DNA of 64,000 nucleotides from Trichaptum fuscoviolaceum (Eukaryota > Basidiomycota > Agaricomycetes > Hymenochaetales > Trichaptaceae), in contig CAJSYZ010000008.1 in assembly GCA_910574455.1 (NCBI GenBank), positions 62,001-126,000 of the forward strand, in the 5' to 3' direction. The notes beneath the pieces were generated by a model. The model was not told where the DNA came from, searched no databases, and was given only the letters and a program-made list of their open reading frames with translations. Both the position numbers and the translations under genes were made by a program. Positions within the stretch are counted from its first letter, which is position 1. Each line of letters starts with the position of its first letter. This document shows, piece after piece, positions 1-11,789 of the stretch.

Positions 1-1665
1 AGACCTTCACGTGGCCACTGAAATGCCCAGGGTACTCATACAGACATCTCGCTCGAGTCGCAGTTTCTTGTCTTACTCAAACTCGAAGTCAATTAACGCC
101 TTCCAGTGGTACTCAGGGTACCAGAGTGGCTGCTGAAATTTCTCAACGTTTAATACGGATTCCGCTCGATAACCATAAACGAGCACCGACTCCAACTATA
201 TGGATTAAATCCATGCTGAGAAGATCGTTGAATTCTATTTGATGAAAGTTTTGTAGAGCGTTTGCACACCGCCAAGGTCTCGAGGCTCGATAGAGTGTTA
301 GATATCAATCCAAATAATAGAAACAAAGGCAATTTTGTCGAGCACAAGTTGGATATAGCTTTTGAAATTTTCCTGCTACTGGTAGTTCAAGCCGTGGACC
401 TCGAAGCTCGCAACCTGAGCCACAACTTTGCAAGTGGGAATTCCTTTTGAGAAACCACTTGTAATGCTGCTCCGTATGCTTACTATATCCGATCATGATT
501 CTGCGTGAACGGATATTAGCAACTGCAATAACTTATATGGAACAGACAACGTACTTTGATTTCTACATCTTCCGAGTCTACCTCTTCGCACAATGCTTAG
601 TCCAGCCACAGATACACATATTGTCTCCGGTGACGCTTAAGTCAGCCAGGAATACTCTTAAAGGTGAGGGACCCGGTTTATTCTGCTCTCAATGTCAACC
701 TCTGACATATCTTCGTCTAGAAGTGATCTCAACAAGTCTTCTTCGATACTGACACAATTGAATCACACCATGCAAGCTCCTCCATCGTGTAAAATCTCTT
801 CCTCATATCAGATCTCCGCTCTCATAGAGCAATATTCTCCTGTACCTAATCCCCTTTTACTAATCGAACTTCATGTAGTCAGTGTAAAGACCATGGGACT
901 TGAAGCGGCGCGATATGTCAGAGCGAACTGATGTCGATAGAACACCTTGTTCCACATTTGTTCCACAGTGTACCTACCAGGCAGATATCCCTAAATCAGT
1001 CACGTATTCCTTCAATCATAATTTTATCTTTGCGAGAGCACTAAATATAGCATGGTAGTCAGAAAGGATACTATCATTAAGCCATTGCTTCTCAAACATG
1101 GTTGAAAAGCTCATAGGATAACCACTAGAGGCTCTCGGAACGTGGTGGATTACATGAGAGAAGAATCACGGCAAGCACTAAAGATTATTCATTTCTAATT
1201 CATCACCGTTTTCCAACTCGTATAATTAATTCCTTCAACAGCCCTGCTTTGTACCTTATCTACATCACAACAGACCGCAAAAGAACCACATCGCACATTC
1301 CCTCAATCACTAAATGACTTCTCCCTTCTGTACCATAACCTCAATATTTAATTACCCCCATCAGCCACGCCAGCACAATGCAATAGATCATATACATATC
1401 CATGCCAACTCTCTATGTCACTTATCGTTGTGACTTGTAACAGACGGTTATCCGCTCAATTTCCAATAGTCGAACATGAAGTTGACTACACAAAACGCAT
1501 CACAAAAGACTCATAATTATATTGCCAATCCTCTACCACTTCATCTCTAAAGAATGGCTGACTTATAATTAGATAGGCATATTGCCTCCTCCAATTTCGA
1601 GTATATTGAAAGAAGCTAGAATTGCTATATTGATCTATGTAACCAGCCAAAAACCCACATAGATA
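1..1665. other. No supported gene
   Basis: AT-rich sequence with only short, motif-free open frames on both strands. I see no repeat, RNA gene or recognisable protein fragment. It is the downstream flank of the minus-strand F-box gene that follows. Confidence 0.6.
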
Positions 1666-2988
1666 TCACATATTGCCACAATCGACACAATCTACACATC
1701 TAATAACTATGTCGGTATTCGCTAGGCTCTCCGTCATCTTCTCAAGAAATCCGACCTCCAACATATTGCAATCACTATACGAAATCCTCTTCAACTCATG
1801 CCTACCATCCAAGACCATTCTTCCCTTGCCATCGTCTCTAAATGCTTCCATTGGTAAGTCCGAAACTGAGATCTTCAACGTCGAGGTTGTCAATGGAAGA
1901 TTATATAGTATGTCATCAATCAGATAGAGCCGACATCTTCTCCATTCATCCTCTCCCAGATCTCCCGTGGCATTTCCCATTTCCAACAACTCGCACCTGG
2001 AGATCTTGAGGAAAAGAGTTTTAAGTTTTCCGAATCTTCTCCCCAAGACTTTAAGCCAAGCTCTACACCCCTCCGCTATTGAATTCCTATGTTCCCCATC
2101 TTCCAAGCAGACTTCGATTTTCAGGAATCCGATATTGCAAGTATGGAAAATGTCTTTGAACACTTTGAATGCAGCTTCGTCCGCGTTCATAAACGTCACG
2201 GACAACCTCTCTAGCCATGGTATGGCAATTTCCACTTTCCCTTCAACGTTCCAAATGTCCTCCGTGTAAAGATAAATCTCGAGATCTTTCAGGCTCTCAA
2301 TACGCATGAAGAACGCTGCCGCTTCCTTTAGTTGTGTATCGCAGATACTGAAGGAACACGATGTCAAAGAAGGCGCATGAATCGAGGGAAAGCTTAGTGC
2401 CATCGACTGGCTATCGTCTATCGATTTTAACGATGGGAGTGACCAGTTTCTGTAGAAACATCTGTCATTCGCCTCTTCCGTTTCTTCAATCCCGTAAACT
2501 TTCATGTACTTCAGGTTCGTCATCTCCGCAGTTCCATAGTACTCCCGAATCATATCCGAAGTTTCCGCTCGAATTGTGAATGTGGCGGACCTCCATTTCC
2601 AGCACAACGATAATAACTTTCGAATCGAGACCAGATTCGCCTGAAATGATTTCCCTTTGATGATGACTTGGCCAAATGTCTTTTCTTCATCAATTACGAC
2701 ATCACAACAGAGGTCTTTCATTCTCCGTGTGATCATTTCAATTAAATCGACATTCATGGTGTTGCAAAGGCAGACTCGTGACCACAAGACAGCGGTGTCG
2801 ATAATGATTGCCCGAAGACTACTCGATAGCTCAGATACCGTTATCATATCCCGAATTGAGCTTGTCAGATTAAGACACATTAATGTCAGAATCTCGACTG
2901 GAAGACATTTTAGATAGTCCTTTCTTCTGGACGCCTCGCCAATATTGAGACCTGTCCTTAAAGATCCCTGACGAGTTCTGCATGACAT
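1666..2988 (-). CDS. F-box protein with LRR-like C-terminal region
   Basis: A single uninterrupted frame of 440 residues starting at an ATG. Residues about 27-75 fit an F-box: an LPVEIL core, spaced leucines, then a VSELSSSLR segment and an LWSRVCL end, the usual layout in basidiomycete F-box proteins. The rest is rich in Leu/Ile with repeated blocks of the type 'SLKDLEIYLY', 'LKTLFLKIS' and 'LERLSVTF', which resemble irregular leucine-rich repeats but give no exact repeat period. By family knowledge such proteins are substrate receptors of SCF ubiquitin ligases and bind Skp1 through the F-box; the substrate cannot be inferred. Agaricomycetes carry large, fast-evolving families of these genes, often in accessory regions like this one. 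No intron is needed. The end 'CVDCVDCGNM' has a short Cys-rich repeat of unknown meaning. Confidence 0.75.
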   Translation of the reverse strand: MSCRTRQGSLRTGLNIGEASRRKDYLKCLPVEILTLMCLNLTSSIRDMITVSELSSSLRAIIIDTAVLWSRVCLCNTMNVDLIEMITRRMKDLCCDVVIDEEKTFGQVIIKGKSFQANLVSIRKLLSLCWKWRSATFTIRAETSDMIREYYGTAEMTNLKYMKVYGIEETEEANDRCFYRNWSLPSLKSIDDSQSMALSFPSIHAPSLTSCSFSICDTQLKEAAAFFMRIESLKDLEIYLYTEDIWNVEGKVEIAIPWLERLSVTFMNADEAAFKVFKDIFHTCNIGFLKIEVCLEDGEHRNSIAEGCRAWLKVLGRRFGKLKTLFLKISRCELLEMGNATGDLGEDEWRRCRLYLIDDILYNLPLTTSTLKISVSDLPMEAFRDDGKGRMVLDGRHELKRISYSDCNMLEVGFLEKMTESLANTDIVIRCVDCVDCGNM

Positions 2989-3490
2989 ATTTCAATATAA
3001 TATAAGTACAGTTTAGAAGCGTATGAAACTTCTGACTTACACATCCCGCGCATTTTGATTCAATTTCAAAGCATCACAATCCCCTTCATCACTTGCAACT
3101 GAAACAGTATTGTTGCAGCCAGACAATCTCATCACACCATCGGTCTTCTGCGACATCTTCTCAACAGTCTATATCATTCAACATTAGACGATAAAGCACA
3201 TGACTCACTGCAGCAATGGACGAATACTCACATTCACAGATCAACCTTTCCTAAACAACCGCTCGAGTCCTCGACACGATATCTTCCAGCGTCAGCGCAA
3301 TGTATTTTCAATAGAGACGACAGTGTCTTAGACAACCGAAGATGATAGAATGAGAGTAACAGAGAAGCGCAGCATCCTCACGGATGCACAGTCTCATTAA
3401 CGTTTTTGCTGGCACGTGATACCAACAATGCGCCCGCAGCATTATACCATAAAATATATAACAAAGCACGGCCACATCCACTCTTATATA
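2989..3490. other. Intergenic, probable F-box promoter side
   Basis: No coding frame. It contains the upstream region of the minus-strand F-box gene and an AT-rich stretch near 3448-3490 that abuts the first hairpin-ended element. Confidence 0.5.
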
Positions 3491-4855
3491 ACAAGCAGTT
3501 AGAGGCTGTAAGTAAACTCACAGCAGAGCCCGCGACCCGTGGATCAACATGAAGGAAGTGCTATCCTTTTTTACAAGCAGTTATCTCATAGGCTACCCGG
3601 AGATGGGTACAAAGTGTTATGGAAAGAAAGCAAAAATCATTTTTACATACAGAAGTCTATTAGTACTATCTATACAATTGAATACTTCATGGACTTCAAC
3701 TGCCCGAGAAGGTGGCATGTAAAGTAGATGTTGCCCCCCAGCAACCAAAACAGTGCCACAATTGTCACCAGAGCACTGGTCACGGGCAAGCCTGATCACA
3801 TCACCGCAGATGGCCTCGAGAATGGAGGTAGTTCCAAGTGATCGCAGCTAACAGGTACTTGATGCCTGTACGGCCGAGCAGCCCAAGGTCCACTTACCGC
3901 CAACGCCCTCGCTCACCCAGACATACCCAACCCACTCTGGTGCGCAGTACAACTGTGCACCCATTGTCTTCCTGCCCAATGACTGAGCCCTCCCCGAGCA
4001 TGGCTACTCGAGCCGCACCTATGACAACTACAGTGTATCACCACTCCTTTGAACATGCCCCTTCCTTTGAACAATCTACAACACTGGAATGAAAAATGAA
4101 CATATTCACTTCAAACTTTGTATTAGTCTTTGTTTATATGTTCTTGTGTGTCTTGCTTTTTTTTTATATTTTTAGTTGAAGAAATTGCAATGTTATTGCA
4201 TGAAATGCACAAAATTAAGGCAAATTTTGCTCATGTGCACTTTTGGATGGCTTACATTAATTCTGCAACATATTTCTACTCTATTTTTACAGCACTGGTA
4301 TGCTATATACCCTACTGTATCCCTTTAAAAAATACTCTTATATGTTTTAGTGAGTGTCAGCTCTTGCAATAAAATTGTAAAGTGGATGAGCTCTCTGAAG
4401 GTAGCAAGAGTGTGACGAACCGCACCTCCTTTCCGCGTGAAAGGTCTGTGACACGAGTCGGACGAGAGTGACGGCGTTGTGTCGCCACCTCTCGAGCTCA
4501 ACGGCGCCGTGCCTGGCGTGTCAATGCCGCCCTATCCGTACGGCCCATTCACGATGTCAACCCAGGAGCAGTTCGAAAAGGCGCTCACCTTCCTCCCGCA
4601 TGCGTCGTCCGCGCCGTCGAGTAGCTTGATGAGCAGTCACAGCAGCAGTAGTAGTAAGAAGTTGGATGAGGAACAGGCTTGCAATGCGAGTCGTGCGACA
4701 GGTTGAGCAAACAGGCAAAACCGCGTGAGAATAACCTGCTATGAAAAGTAATTTCGGTACCGAAAGTGCACGTCACATGACTTTTTAAGTTTTGGCGGAG
4801 AATCGACACAGTTGCGTTTTCCTAAGGTACCCTAGCGACCCCTAGGTCCGAGGGA
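3491..4855 (-). mobile_element. Hairpin-ended non-autonomous element, unit 1 (Helentron-like?)
   Basis: The left edge matches a motif seen five times in the window: ACAAGCAGTTA, then an inverted repeat (GCTGTRAG...CTCACAGC), then AGAGCCCGC. The right edge is a roughly 100-bp block ending in a CCC...GGGA hairpin. The right block shares GTTGCGTTTTCCTAAGGTACC with copies at 42.4, 43.5 and 47.5 kb. The interior has no transposase or helicase. It contains a Pro/Ser/Thr-rich open frame (3838-4092), a very AT-rich stretch (4100-4380) and a second short frame (4479-4706, with a poly-Ser run) that I cannot assign. Minus orientation is inferred from the later units, where captured genes are on the minus strand and the element would begin TTCCC. 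Helitron2/Helentron identity is a hypothesis based on terminal hairpins, lack of a target duplication and head-to-tail arrays. Confidence 0.55.
4830..4854. repeat. Terminal hairpin of unit 1 (partly decayed)
   Basis: CCC, a short bulge, GCGACC, a loop, GGTCcG and GGG. It is the most degraded of five equivalent hairpins in the window. Confidence 0.5.
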
Positions 4856-5260
4856 ACAAGCAGTTACAGGCTGTGAGTTCCTCACAGCAGAGCCCGCTAC
4901 CCGGAGATGGGCATGAAATGTTATGGAGAAAAGGGAAATTTATATTCTTTAGACATACATACAGAACTATCACAATACTGTCCAAGAGTTTTCTTTTGAG
5001 ACAAGCGTAAGGTTGCAAATCTCGCGGATCGTCCAAGGAGCATGCACCAAAGTTGCTGGGGATTTTGTGCTCTACCAATAATACATGTACTAGTAGTAAA
5101 CCTTTTTTAAGTTTTTTTCCTAACACTTGATCCTTTCTTTCCATAGCCTCAGGAAAACCAAGTATTTTCTGCTACCAGTGAAAGTTACTTACAGTAAATA
5201 AACATCACTTAAATGTCCTGAGAGACTTATTCAGGATTAGCACTGAAATCAGTGTTGTTG
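4856..5260 (-). mobile_element. Left tip of a second hairpin-ended element (unit 2)
   Basis: It begins directly at the end of unit 1 with ACAAGCAGTTA and the inverted repeat GCTGTGAG-TTC-CTCACAGC (perfect 8-bp arms), followed by AGAGCCCGCTACCCGG. A T-rich stretch with TTATATTCTTT and ACATACATACAG follows, as in units 1 and 3. No matching CCC...GGGA right end is visible downstream, so the right limit is unknown. The TFIIF-alpha pseudogene that follows may be its cargo. Confidence 0.5.
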
Positions 5261-5399
5261 AGTTAAAACAGTGCTTCAATCAGTCAGTCAGGTCAGTCAG
5301 GTCAGACATTCAGGCAGTTCAGTCATTCAATCACTCAAATATATTAAGTAGATAATAATATCATAAACACAAAATAAGTACAATAGTAAGTAAACTAAG

Positions 5400-7235
5400 A
5401 ACTCGCCGCCTACCCACAAGCGGGCTCGTCTCCCGGCTCCTACTGCCTTTCGAGTTGGCATCGACGGGCGCGGAGGGGGACGCTGCGCACTTCGCAACGA
5501 CACTGTCCGCTGACGCTGACACTCAGCACGAGCGGCGTTGGTGCCGGTTCTGTCTTGATTTGAGTAGGCGCGGGAGAACCTGAGCGTGAGAGTGGGTTGG
5601 AGGGTGGGCGGCGGGACGAGGGCTTGGATCCAGCAGAAGACGTGGGCGCTGCTGTCGGTGACGGACCTTGTGAGCCAGAACACTGTTGTTGTGTTGTTTG
5701 TTGTTGGGCTACTCCAGCAGCTATGACTTCTGGTTCCTCTTCTTCCTCGGCCTTACGAGTAGTATTATCAGCAGATAAATGTCATGAAGTACAAGCCACT
5801 TACCGAGGAGGCACAAGGATTTTCATCTTCATTGCTATCGTATGCGCTATTCTTTTCAATCTTACGGACAATTTGCTTGCCTGCACCCGTTAACTGCTGC
5901 TCTGTTTCCTCATCTTCGTCTGATTCGTCTATATAACCCTCTCGTGTCTTATTTGCCATGCAATATTCACGCGTTTGACGTTCCTGGATAACAAATAATA
6001 AAGTTCATTTATCGAATAGTGAGAGAGAAAGAATTGAACAAACCTCAATCTCCTTGGCCTCTTCATCACGGCCCCACGGGTGTCCTCAACATCCATCTTC
6101 TCTTCATCATCTGCAAACTCCTCCTCCATCTCAACCAAGTCGCCCTTGTCCCCTCTGTGCCTTTCCCACCTCCGACTATTATCAACACCCTCTTCATCAT
6201 CTTCCTCGAATAGCCCGCCACAGTCTTCAGTCTCCTTCCCCGGGGCCCTGTGAACTGCCCCCCATATCATACACGAGACTCGCGCCAGTCATGGCACCGC
6301 TCGCAATCGGCGCAGAGATACCATTCGCTGCGTTATTGCGCAAGCGCATCGACTAGTGGTCCATCTCGCGATTCTTCTCCATCTTTCCCATCAGCTTCTC
6401 CGCTCCCTCAAGGCTCGGCACGATCTTGCGCAGGCACTAACTTGAACATCTGGTCCGCTGCGGGCATGAACAGCGCATGCGTCTTGGTCTTCGCCGCCTC
6501 CTCCATCCGTCCCACCCATACCTTGCTGCCCGTCCCATCCTCCACAACCCAGGGATACCGTTCCTCTCGACGCTCTATCGGATATGCTCGGGCACCAGGA
6601 ACACCTGCCGAGTCTTCTTCTGAAACTTGCGTTTCCGCTTGCCTTTGTCTTTGTCTTTGACGTCCTTCCGATTTGCCTCGTTGTGGATCGACCGCTCCTC
6701 TGCATCGACCATGACTATACGTCCGTCTGCACCAATGACGGGCTTCCCATCTGCCCCTAACATCCGCTTCATGGGCACCTGCGACGCCAACCACACCCTC
6801 ACTAGTAGGGTCACGGCGTAGCTCCTTGTGGTTGAGCTTCACGGGCCGCGGCCACGTACTGATGTCGACTGGTTTCCGTGAGTCGAACTTCATCACGTCG
6901 TATTGCCACCCATGCCTGTCGCAGCTGAAGAGCTTGAACTCCTGGTACAGCGCGTCCTCGCCTCTGACAGCCGTGAACGTCAAGGCCAAAGACGACCCGG
7001 AGCCCTTGACCCTGATCTCAGACTTCGGCTCGAGCTTCACCAGCCACTTCCCTGTATCTGGCTCTGTCTTGACTTTCGGCTTCGGTCGCGACGGCGGCGC
7101 TGGGTATGGCTTTTGGACCTGCACCAGGATGAGTCGGTACGGATTCTTTTGGAAGAGCGTGGGCTCTCTTTTTTTCTCGCTTTATCTTCCGCAGAGGTGG
7201 ACTTGTGCGTCGAATGGCTGAAGTGGAAGGCAACG
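5400..7235 (-). pseudogene. TFIIF alpha subunit (RAP74/TFG1-type) fragment, copy 1
   Basis: In minus orientation the N-terminal part (about 7235-6800) reads through YQEFKLFSCDRHGWQYDVMKFD and KPVDISTWPRPVKLNHKELRR, the signature of fungal TFIIF-alpha, the large subunit of the Pol II initiation factor. After that the frame breaks. Later segments in other frames still match the family: KPVIGADGRIVMVDAEER, a Lys-rich run ending KKTRQVFLVPEH, REERYPWVVEDGTGSKVWVG, then ETHALFMPAADQ-like residues. Acidic blocks (FEEDDEEGVDN, FADDEEKMD, DESDEDEETEQQ and TGAGKQ) lie at 6210-5790. At least one GT-AG intron is retained near 5790 and 5990, so the copy was made from DNA, not spliced mRNA. A (TCAG)n tract at 5281-5306 lies just beyond the C-terminal side and recurs in copy 2 (56.25 kb). 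Multiple frameshifts make it a pseudogene. Confidence 0.8.
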
Positions 7236-8135
7236 CCATTGAGAGCGTTCATGCCGTTCAAGCGGAAGAAGTATTGATTATCGTCCGACGTCATGTTGAT
7301 AATCGCAGCCAAATCAGGAGGCAGCAGCATCGTCGGTGTACGACCACGGCCAATATACAAAGCTCTGAAGGTGATGCCACCCGGTAATAAAGAAGTAGTT
7401 CTTGTTGACACTTGCCGCACACGAGCATGCAGCTGTGGTCCATTCTGTCAGTGCGTCCAATACAACTTGAGTGCTGTTGTTGATACAAATGGCGTCGATG
7501 TCGAGTGCCTTGATCACCATGCATACAAATGTCTTCGATTCGCCATCGCTTAAGGATTCCACTCCGTCAGACGATCTTGCAATGTTAACTTGCTCAGTTG
7601 AAGCTTTCAATTCGAATGAACACCAAAGGCCACCAGGTCGCCATGCTGGAGCATTACCACTATACAATTTATGTTCAACACAACATTTACATCAATGATC
7701 AAGACTGGCGCTTATCAAAAAGGCGTGAGAATCATGATAAGCAAACGACATATTTAATTATAACAGATATTGTGATATAATAAAGTTACACAATTATATA
7801 AAATACTCTTCATGATCTTCTTTAATTGTAGTAGATTATATCAAGCGTCATTAATCCTAGTAAAGACAGATAATCTACATTACCAACATACAATTGATGT
7901 TTAACAATATGTTTACGTCACAACCATAACTAGCGCTTATCACAAGAGCGTGAGAATGACTACTAACAATCCTAATATTAGAAAATAACATTTATTATGA
8001 TATAATATAAGTACACAATTATAGACCGCTGTCAGAGCCAGCTTGCTCACATTATGAATGAATGTGTAAACCACAATGAATATAACAAACAAGATTTCTG
8101 TACTTAACAATTGCTCATAAAAGTCCCAAAATAGG
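7236..8135. other. AT-rich stretch with an imperfect direct duplication
   Basis: No recognisable gene. Blocks near 7655-7800 and 7885-8032 are imperfect direct repeats. Both contain ACCAATTG/ACAATTTATG-like starts, a GCGCTTATCA...GCGTGAGAATSA core and a TATTRTGATATAATA end. A minus-strand frame at 7667-7314 has no recognised domain; part of its sequence (CMVIKALDIDAICI) is loosely like the sequences duplicated at 8.6 and 9.3 kb. Confidence 0.4.
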
Positions 8136-9262
8136 ATTCCAGCACCGTAGTATACAAATCCAACCCAGGAGAAATAATATCCAACAAAAATGTGCTTGAG
8201 AAATAAAATCCAACCCTTTGGAGAAATGATATCCAACCCACAGGAGAATTGAAATCGGGCGAAAACAGAATCTAAATCTGATAACATGCGGAAATAAATT
8301 CCAACCCACTGTAGAATACATTTTCAACCCCCTGAATGCTTTATTTATATCTGACCCCTCACAGAATTAATATCCAACCCCGCAGTAGAAATGATATCCA
8401 ACCCCTCGCAGAATTAATATCCGACCACCTGCAGAAATGGTATCCGACCCCTTACAGTATCAATATCTGACCACTTGTAGAAATATTTTCCAACCCTCAG
8501 TAGAAATTATATAGCTTGTCCAGTCCCCGCCACAAATGGAATGCTTTGATTGAAGCAAGATGTCTGTACTTATCGTTTGCTCATGAACTTCGTCACAATC
8601 AATGGCCGAGAAACTCGCCAGATCCGGCTCCGTCAAGGACTCACAAAGAAGTATATGGCCGTTCATGTATTTAATCACGGTCTTATCGATATACAACCTC
8701 ATAGCCCACATTGGTTCCTACTACTTCCTCAGCAACACGCGCTGCAACGCTCTTCTCAGCAACGCAACGCAGCTGCTTGCAGGCTTGAGAAGGTGCTGCG
8801 GTAGTTGTGTTGTCTTGCCCAAACCCGTCTCTGCAAATTGTGTGCGGGAACCTTTTGAATCGCCTCCAGTAGTTGATTGCGGGATAGAATTAGTTCCAGG
8901 GGATGGATATTAATAATGCACGGGGTTGAAATTTAATACTCAGGGTAGTTGGAATTGAATACTACAAGGGGGTTGGATTTCAATGAAATACTTCCGGTGG
9001 TTGGATTCAGATAATGCACGGGTTGGAATACAATACTACAGGGCGGTTGGAAATTATTACTATGGGGGGTTGGAAATTATTACTCCAGAGGGGTTGGATA
9101 TATATATCCCATGATGTTGGGATTTATTACTGAAATCGTCAGATATCATTTCTCCCGGGCGTCAGATTTATATACTTTTATATAGTATGGGGGGTCAGAT
9201 TTGTATATTACGGGGGGTCAAATATTATTAAAACAGCCGGTTGGATTTATATACTACGGTGC
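8136..9262. repeat. Facing arrays of a degenerate ~25-bp GGTTGGAT repeat (inverted array)
   Basis: The left arm (about 8136-8515) repeats ATATCCAACCCC...CAGTAGAAAT, with variants such as TATCCGACCCC. The right arm (about 8906-9262) repeats GGGGTTGGAAATTATTACT and GGGTTGGATTT...TACTACGG, which is the reverse complement theme. About 14 units are visible on each side, none identical. The central 390 bp (8516-8905) lacks the repeat. Transcription through the locus would give a long imperfect double-stranded RNA. Confidence 0.7.
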
Positions 9263-9275
9263 TGGAATTCCATCT

Positions 9276-9392
9276 TGCATAAAAGTCATCAACAGCCGAG
9301 GTTGAGAGCCTCGCGAGATCTGGCTCCGTAAAGGACTTAGGAAGAAGCATATCATCGTTTCATATATTTAATCACGGTCTTGTCACTTGAAA
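9276..9392. repeat. Diverged second copy of the 8575-8700 sequence
   Basis: Both segments run through GCCGAG...CTCGC-AGATC-GGCTCCGT-AAGGACT and TATTTAATCACGGTCTTRTC in the same orientation. The copies lie in the spacer and just outside the right arm of the inverted array, suggesting the array grew around duplicated sequence. No protein family is recognised. Confidence 0.55.
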
Positions 9393-10904
9393 AGTCCTCG
9401 AGACAGATTGCAAATTCAATCCTATAGCCACCTTGGTGTGTACATCCTCAGCAATACCCATGTAGCAAATAACAAACGGGATAGGGGCTTAAACAATTAA
9501 GACCAAAATCAAAAATAAGTGAAGGACGTAAAACACATATGAGAACCTATTCTTTACAGATAATAACATCCCACAACCAGCTAGTTACTTGCAAAGCCTA
9601 AACGTCTCTCAAGATATTAACCTTAAGCTATCTATTTCATTTGTGTTATGATTTATTCAGAGCTCCATACAGATACACATATGTCATGTTTATTTAAAAT
9701 ATACAAATGAAGAAATCATTCCAGCGTGTGCCCAATGAGACCTTTGAATAGCCTTATTGTCTTTTTCATACAGGACGAAGATTATACAACACTTCAAACA
9801 TCACCTGTATGCAATACAGCAGGGAGATGACACATACTATGTCAGCAACGGAAGTGATTCCGTCTCTCACAACAAACTTGACCTTCACTTCAGCGGCACG
9901 GTTCCAATGAAGACCAACATTCAGACTGTTAACAATCTAACGTATCTTTCTACCATAAAGTAATCAATCCCAACCTTAAATTTCATATAACACTTGACGT
10001 TTTTTTCTGCAATATTTGCTTCAGAAAAACTTGATCTAATGTCAATGGCTGACATGTATAATTTACAGGGATGCTGAACTACATATCTTATCCGACAGCC
10101 ACATCAATAGCCGACGAGTCAAGCCAGCCGTCCCCTGGGCACTACCAACCACGAAAAGACCTCTTTGAAGCCTTTATAAGCACCAACGGAGGCGAGGGTG
10201 GGTGTGTTGCGAAATATTTGAGGTCTTCATCATGCGTCGCCGCTGTCTTGAGGCTTGAAGACGTCCTTCATGCCGTGGTTGATGAGGATAAAAAGACACG
10301 AGTCACACGACGCGACTTGATGCGTGACGTACGCGTGCTCCCGCTTGTCACGAGTTGTGTTATGTCTTCGAAGTCCTTCCAATTCGATCTTGCGCTCCTG
10401 CACGCTGCCGTCTGTGGTTGGCTATCTAGAAAGAAAGGCTCCCTCGAAGGATGCTGAAGTGAAGAATTGGACTGGCAGGTTCGTGTGGGAGAAGCCGCCC
10501 TTGAGCTCGCTGAAAAGGTCCTTGCTCAAGAGCGACTTAGGTTGCCGAGGGGCCGACGAGTCAAGCCCAAAACCGAAGAGAGGCGCAGCCTCTGACGAGG
10601 AGAAACCTCGGCAAACCCACAAGGAAGGCTAGACCGACCGAGGTCTCTATAACCCGTGTAGATAGACAATGAAATGCAATACTCACCTTATTCTACCTCT
10701 ATTCTACACCACTGATGTTCGTCGCATCCACTGCGCTTTGATATAGCAGGTGGCATCAGCTGCTTTGAAAGCGCGTAGCGTCCTCTGCTTTGAAAGCGGG
10801 TGGCGTCCGCTGGGCAGTCAAGGCTGCATACTGGGAATGTCCACTATCTAACAATGATTCGGGTGGCACGAGTAAGGCCTCGTCCGAATGGGCTTGTTAT
10901 AGCG
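9393..10904. other. No supported gene; short tandem repeat near 10735-10812
   Basis: Open frames at 9757-9963 and 10071-10632 have no recognised motif. Near 10735-10812 the sequence CTGCTTTGAAAGCGSGTRGCGTCC is repeated about three times (period roughly 30 bp). Confidence 0.45.
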
Positions 10905-11655
10905 AGACCGAGTTCGACCATAGATCGTGTGCAATCATGTCAATAGCCGAGCCAGTTCGACCATAGATCACACGCAATCATGTCAATAGCCGAGCGAGCT
11001 CGACCATAGATCAAGCGCAATCATGTCAATAGCCGAACGAGTTCGACCATAAATCGTGTGCAATCATGTCAATAGCCGAACGAGTTCGACCATAAATCGT
11101 GTGCAATCATGTCAATAGCCGAACGAGTTCGACCATAGATCGTGTGCAATCATGTCAATAGCCGAACGAGTTCGACCATAGATCACACACAATCATGTCA
11201 ATAGCCGAGCGAGTTCGACCATAGATCAAGCGCAACCACTTTAATAGCCGAACGAGTTCGACCATAAATCGTGTGCAATCATGTCAATAGCCGAACGAGT
11301 TCGACCATAAATCGTGTGCAATCATGTCAATAGCCGAACGAGTTCGACCATAAATCGTGTGCAATCATGTCAATAGCCGAACGAGTTCGACCATAGATCA
11401 CACGCAATCATGTCAATAGCCGAGCGAGTTCGACCATAGATCAAGCGCAACCACTTTAATAGCCGAACGAGTTCGACCATAAATCGTGTGCAATCATGTC
11501 AATAGCCGAGCGAGTTCGACCATAGATCAAGCGCAACCACTTTAATAGCCGAACGAGTTCGACCATAGATCGTGTGCAATCATGTCAATAGCCGAACGAG
11601 TTCGTCCATAGATCAAGCGCAACCACTTCAGTAGCCGACCAAGTTCGACTCTGTA
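10905..11655. repeat. 43-bp satellite array, ~17 monomers, with higher-order pattern
   Basis: The monomer is 43 bp: CAATCATGTCAATAGCCGAA followed by CGAGTTCGACCATARATC and a variable 5-mer. Each monomer carries the palindrome CGAACGAGTTCG. Three variant types are told apart by the 5-mer after ATC: GTGTG (G), ACACR (A) and AAGCG (C). The C type is usually coupled to CAACCACTTTAATAG instead of CAATCATGTCAATAG. In order they read G A C, G G G A C, G G G A C, G C, G C, so a five-monomer unit of about 215 bp is repeated in tandem. Confidence 0.9.
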
Positions 11656-11789
11656 TACTGTTTAATATACAATCAAAGATGTCTTCACTTCAAAAAATAA
11701 TTCACAGCATTACACAAACACTGTTTGCATCCCATTAGCAATAGATGGATAAACTACTACAAATTGCTGTAGGACTAGCTACATGGATC
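11656..11789. other. Satellite-pseudogene junction
   Basis: AT-rich, non-coding. The last satellite monomer is degenerate (CCGACCAAGTTCGACT). Confidence 0.4.

Noticed and set aside
10905..11655. CRISPR-like array
   Set aside because: Repeats are contiguous 43-bp monomers with no unique spacers, and the sequence is eukaryotic.
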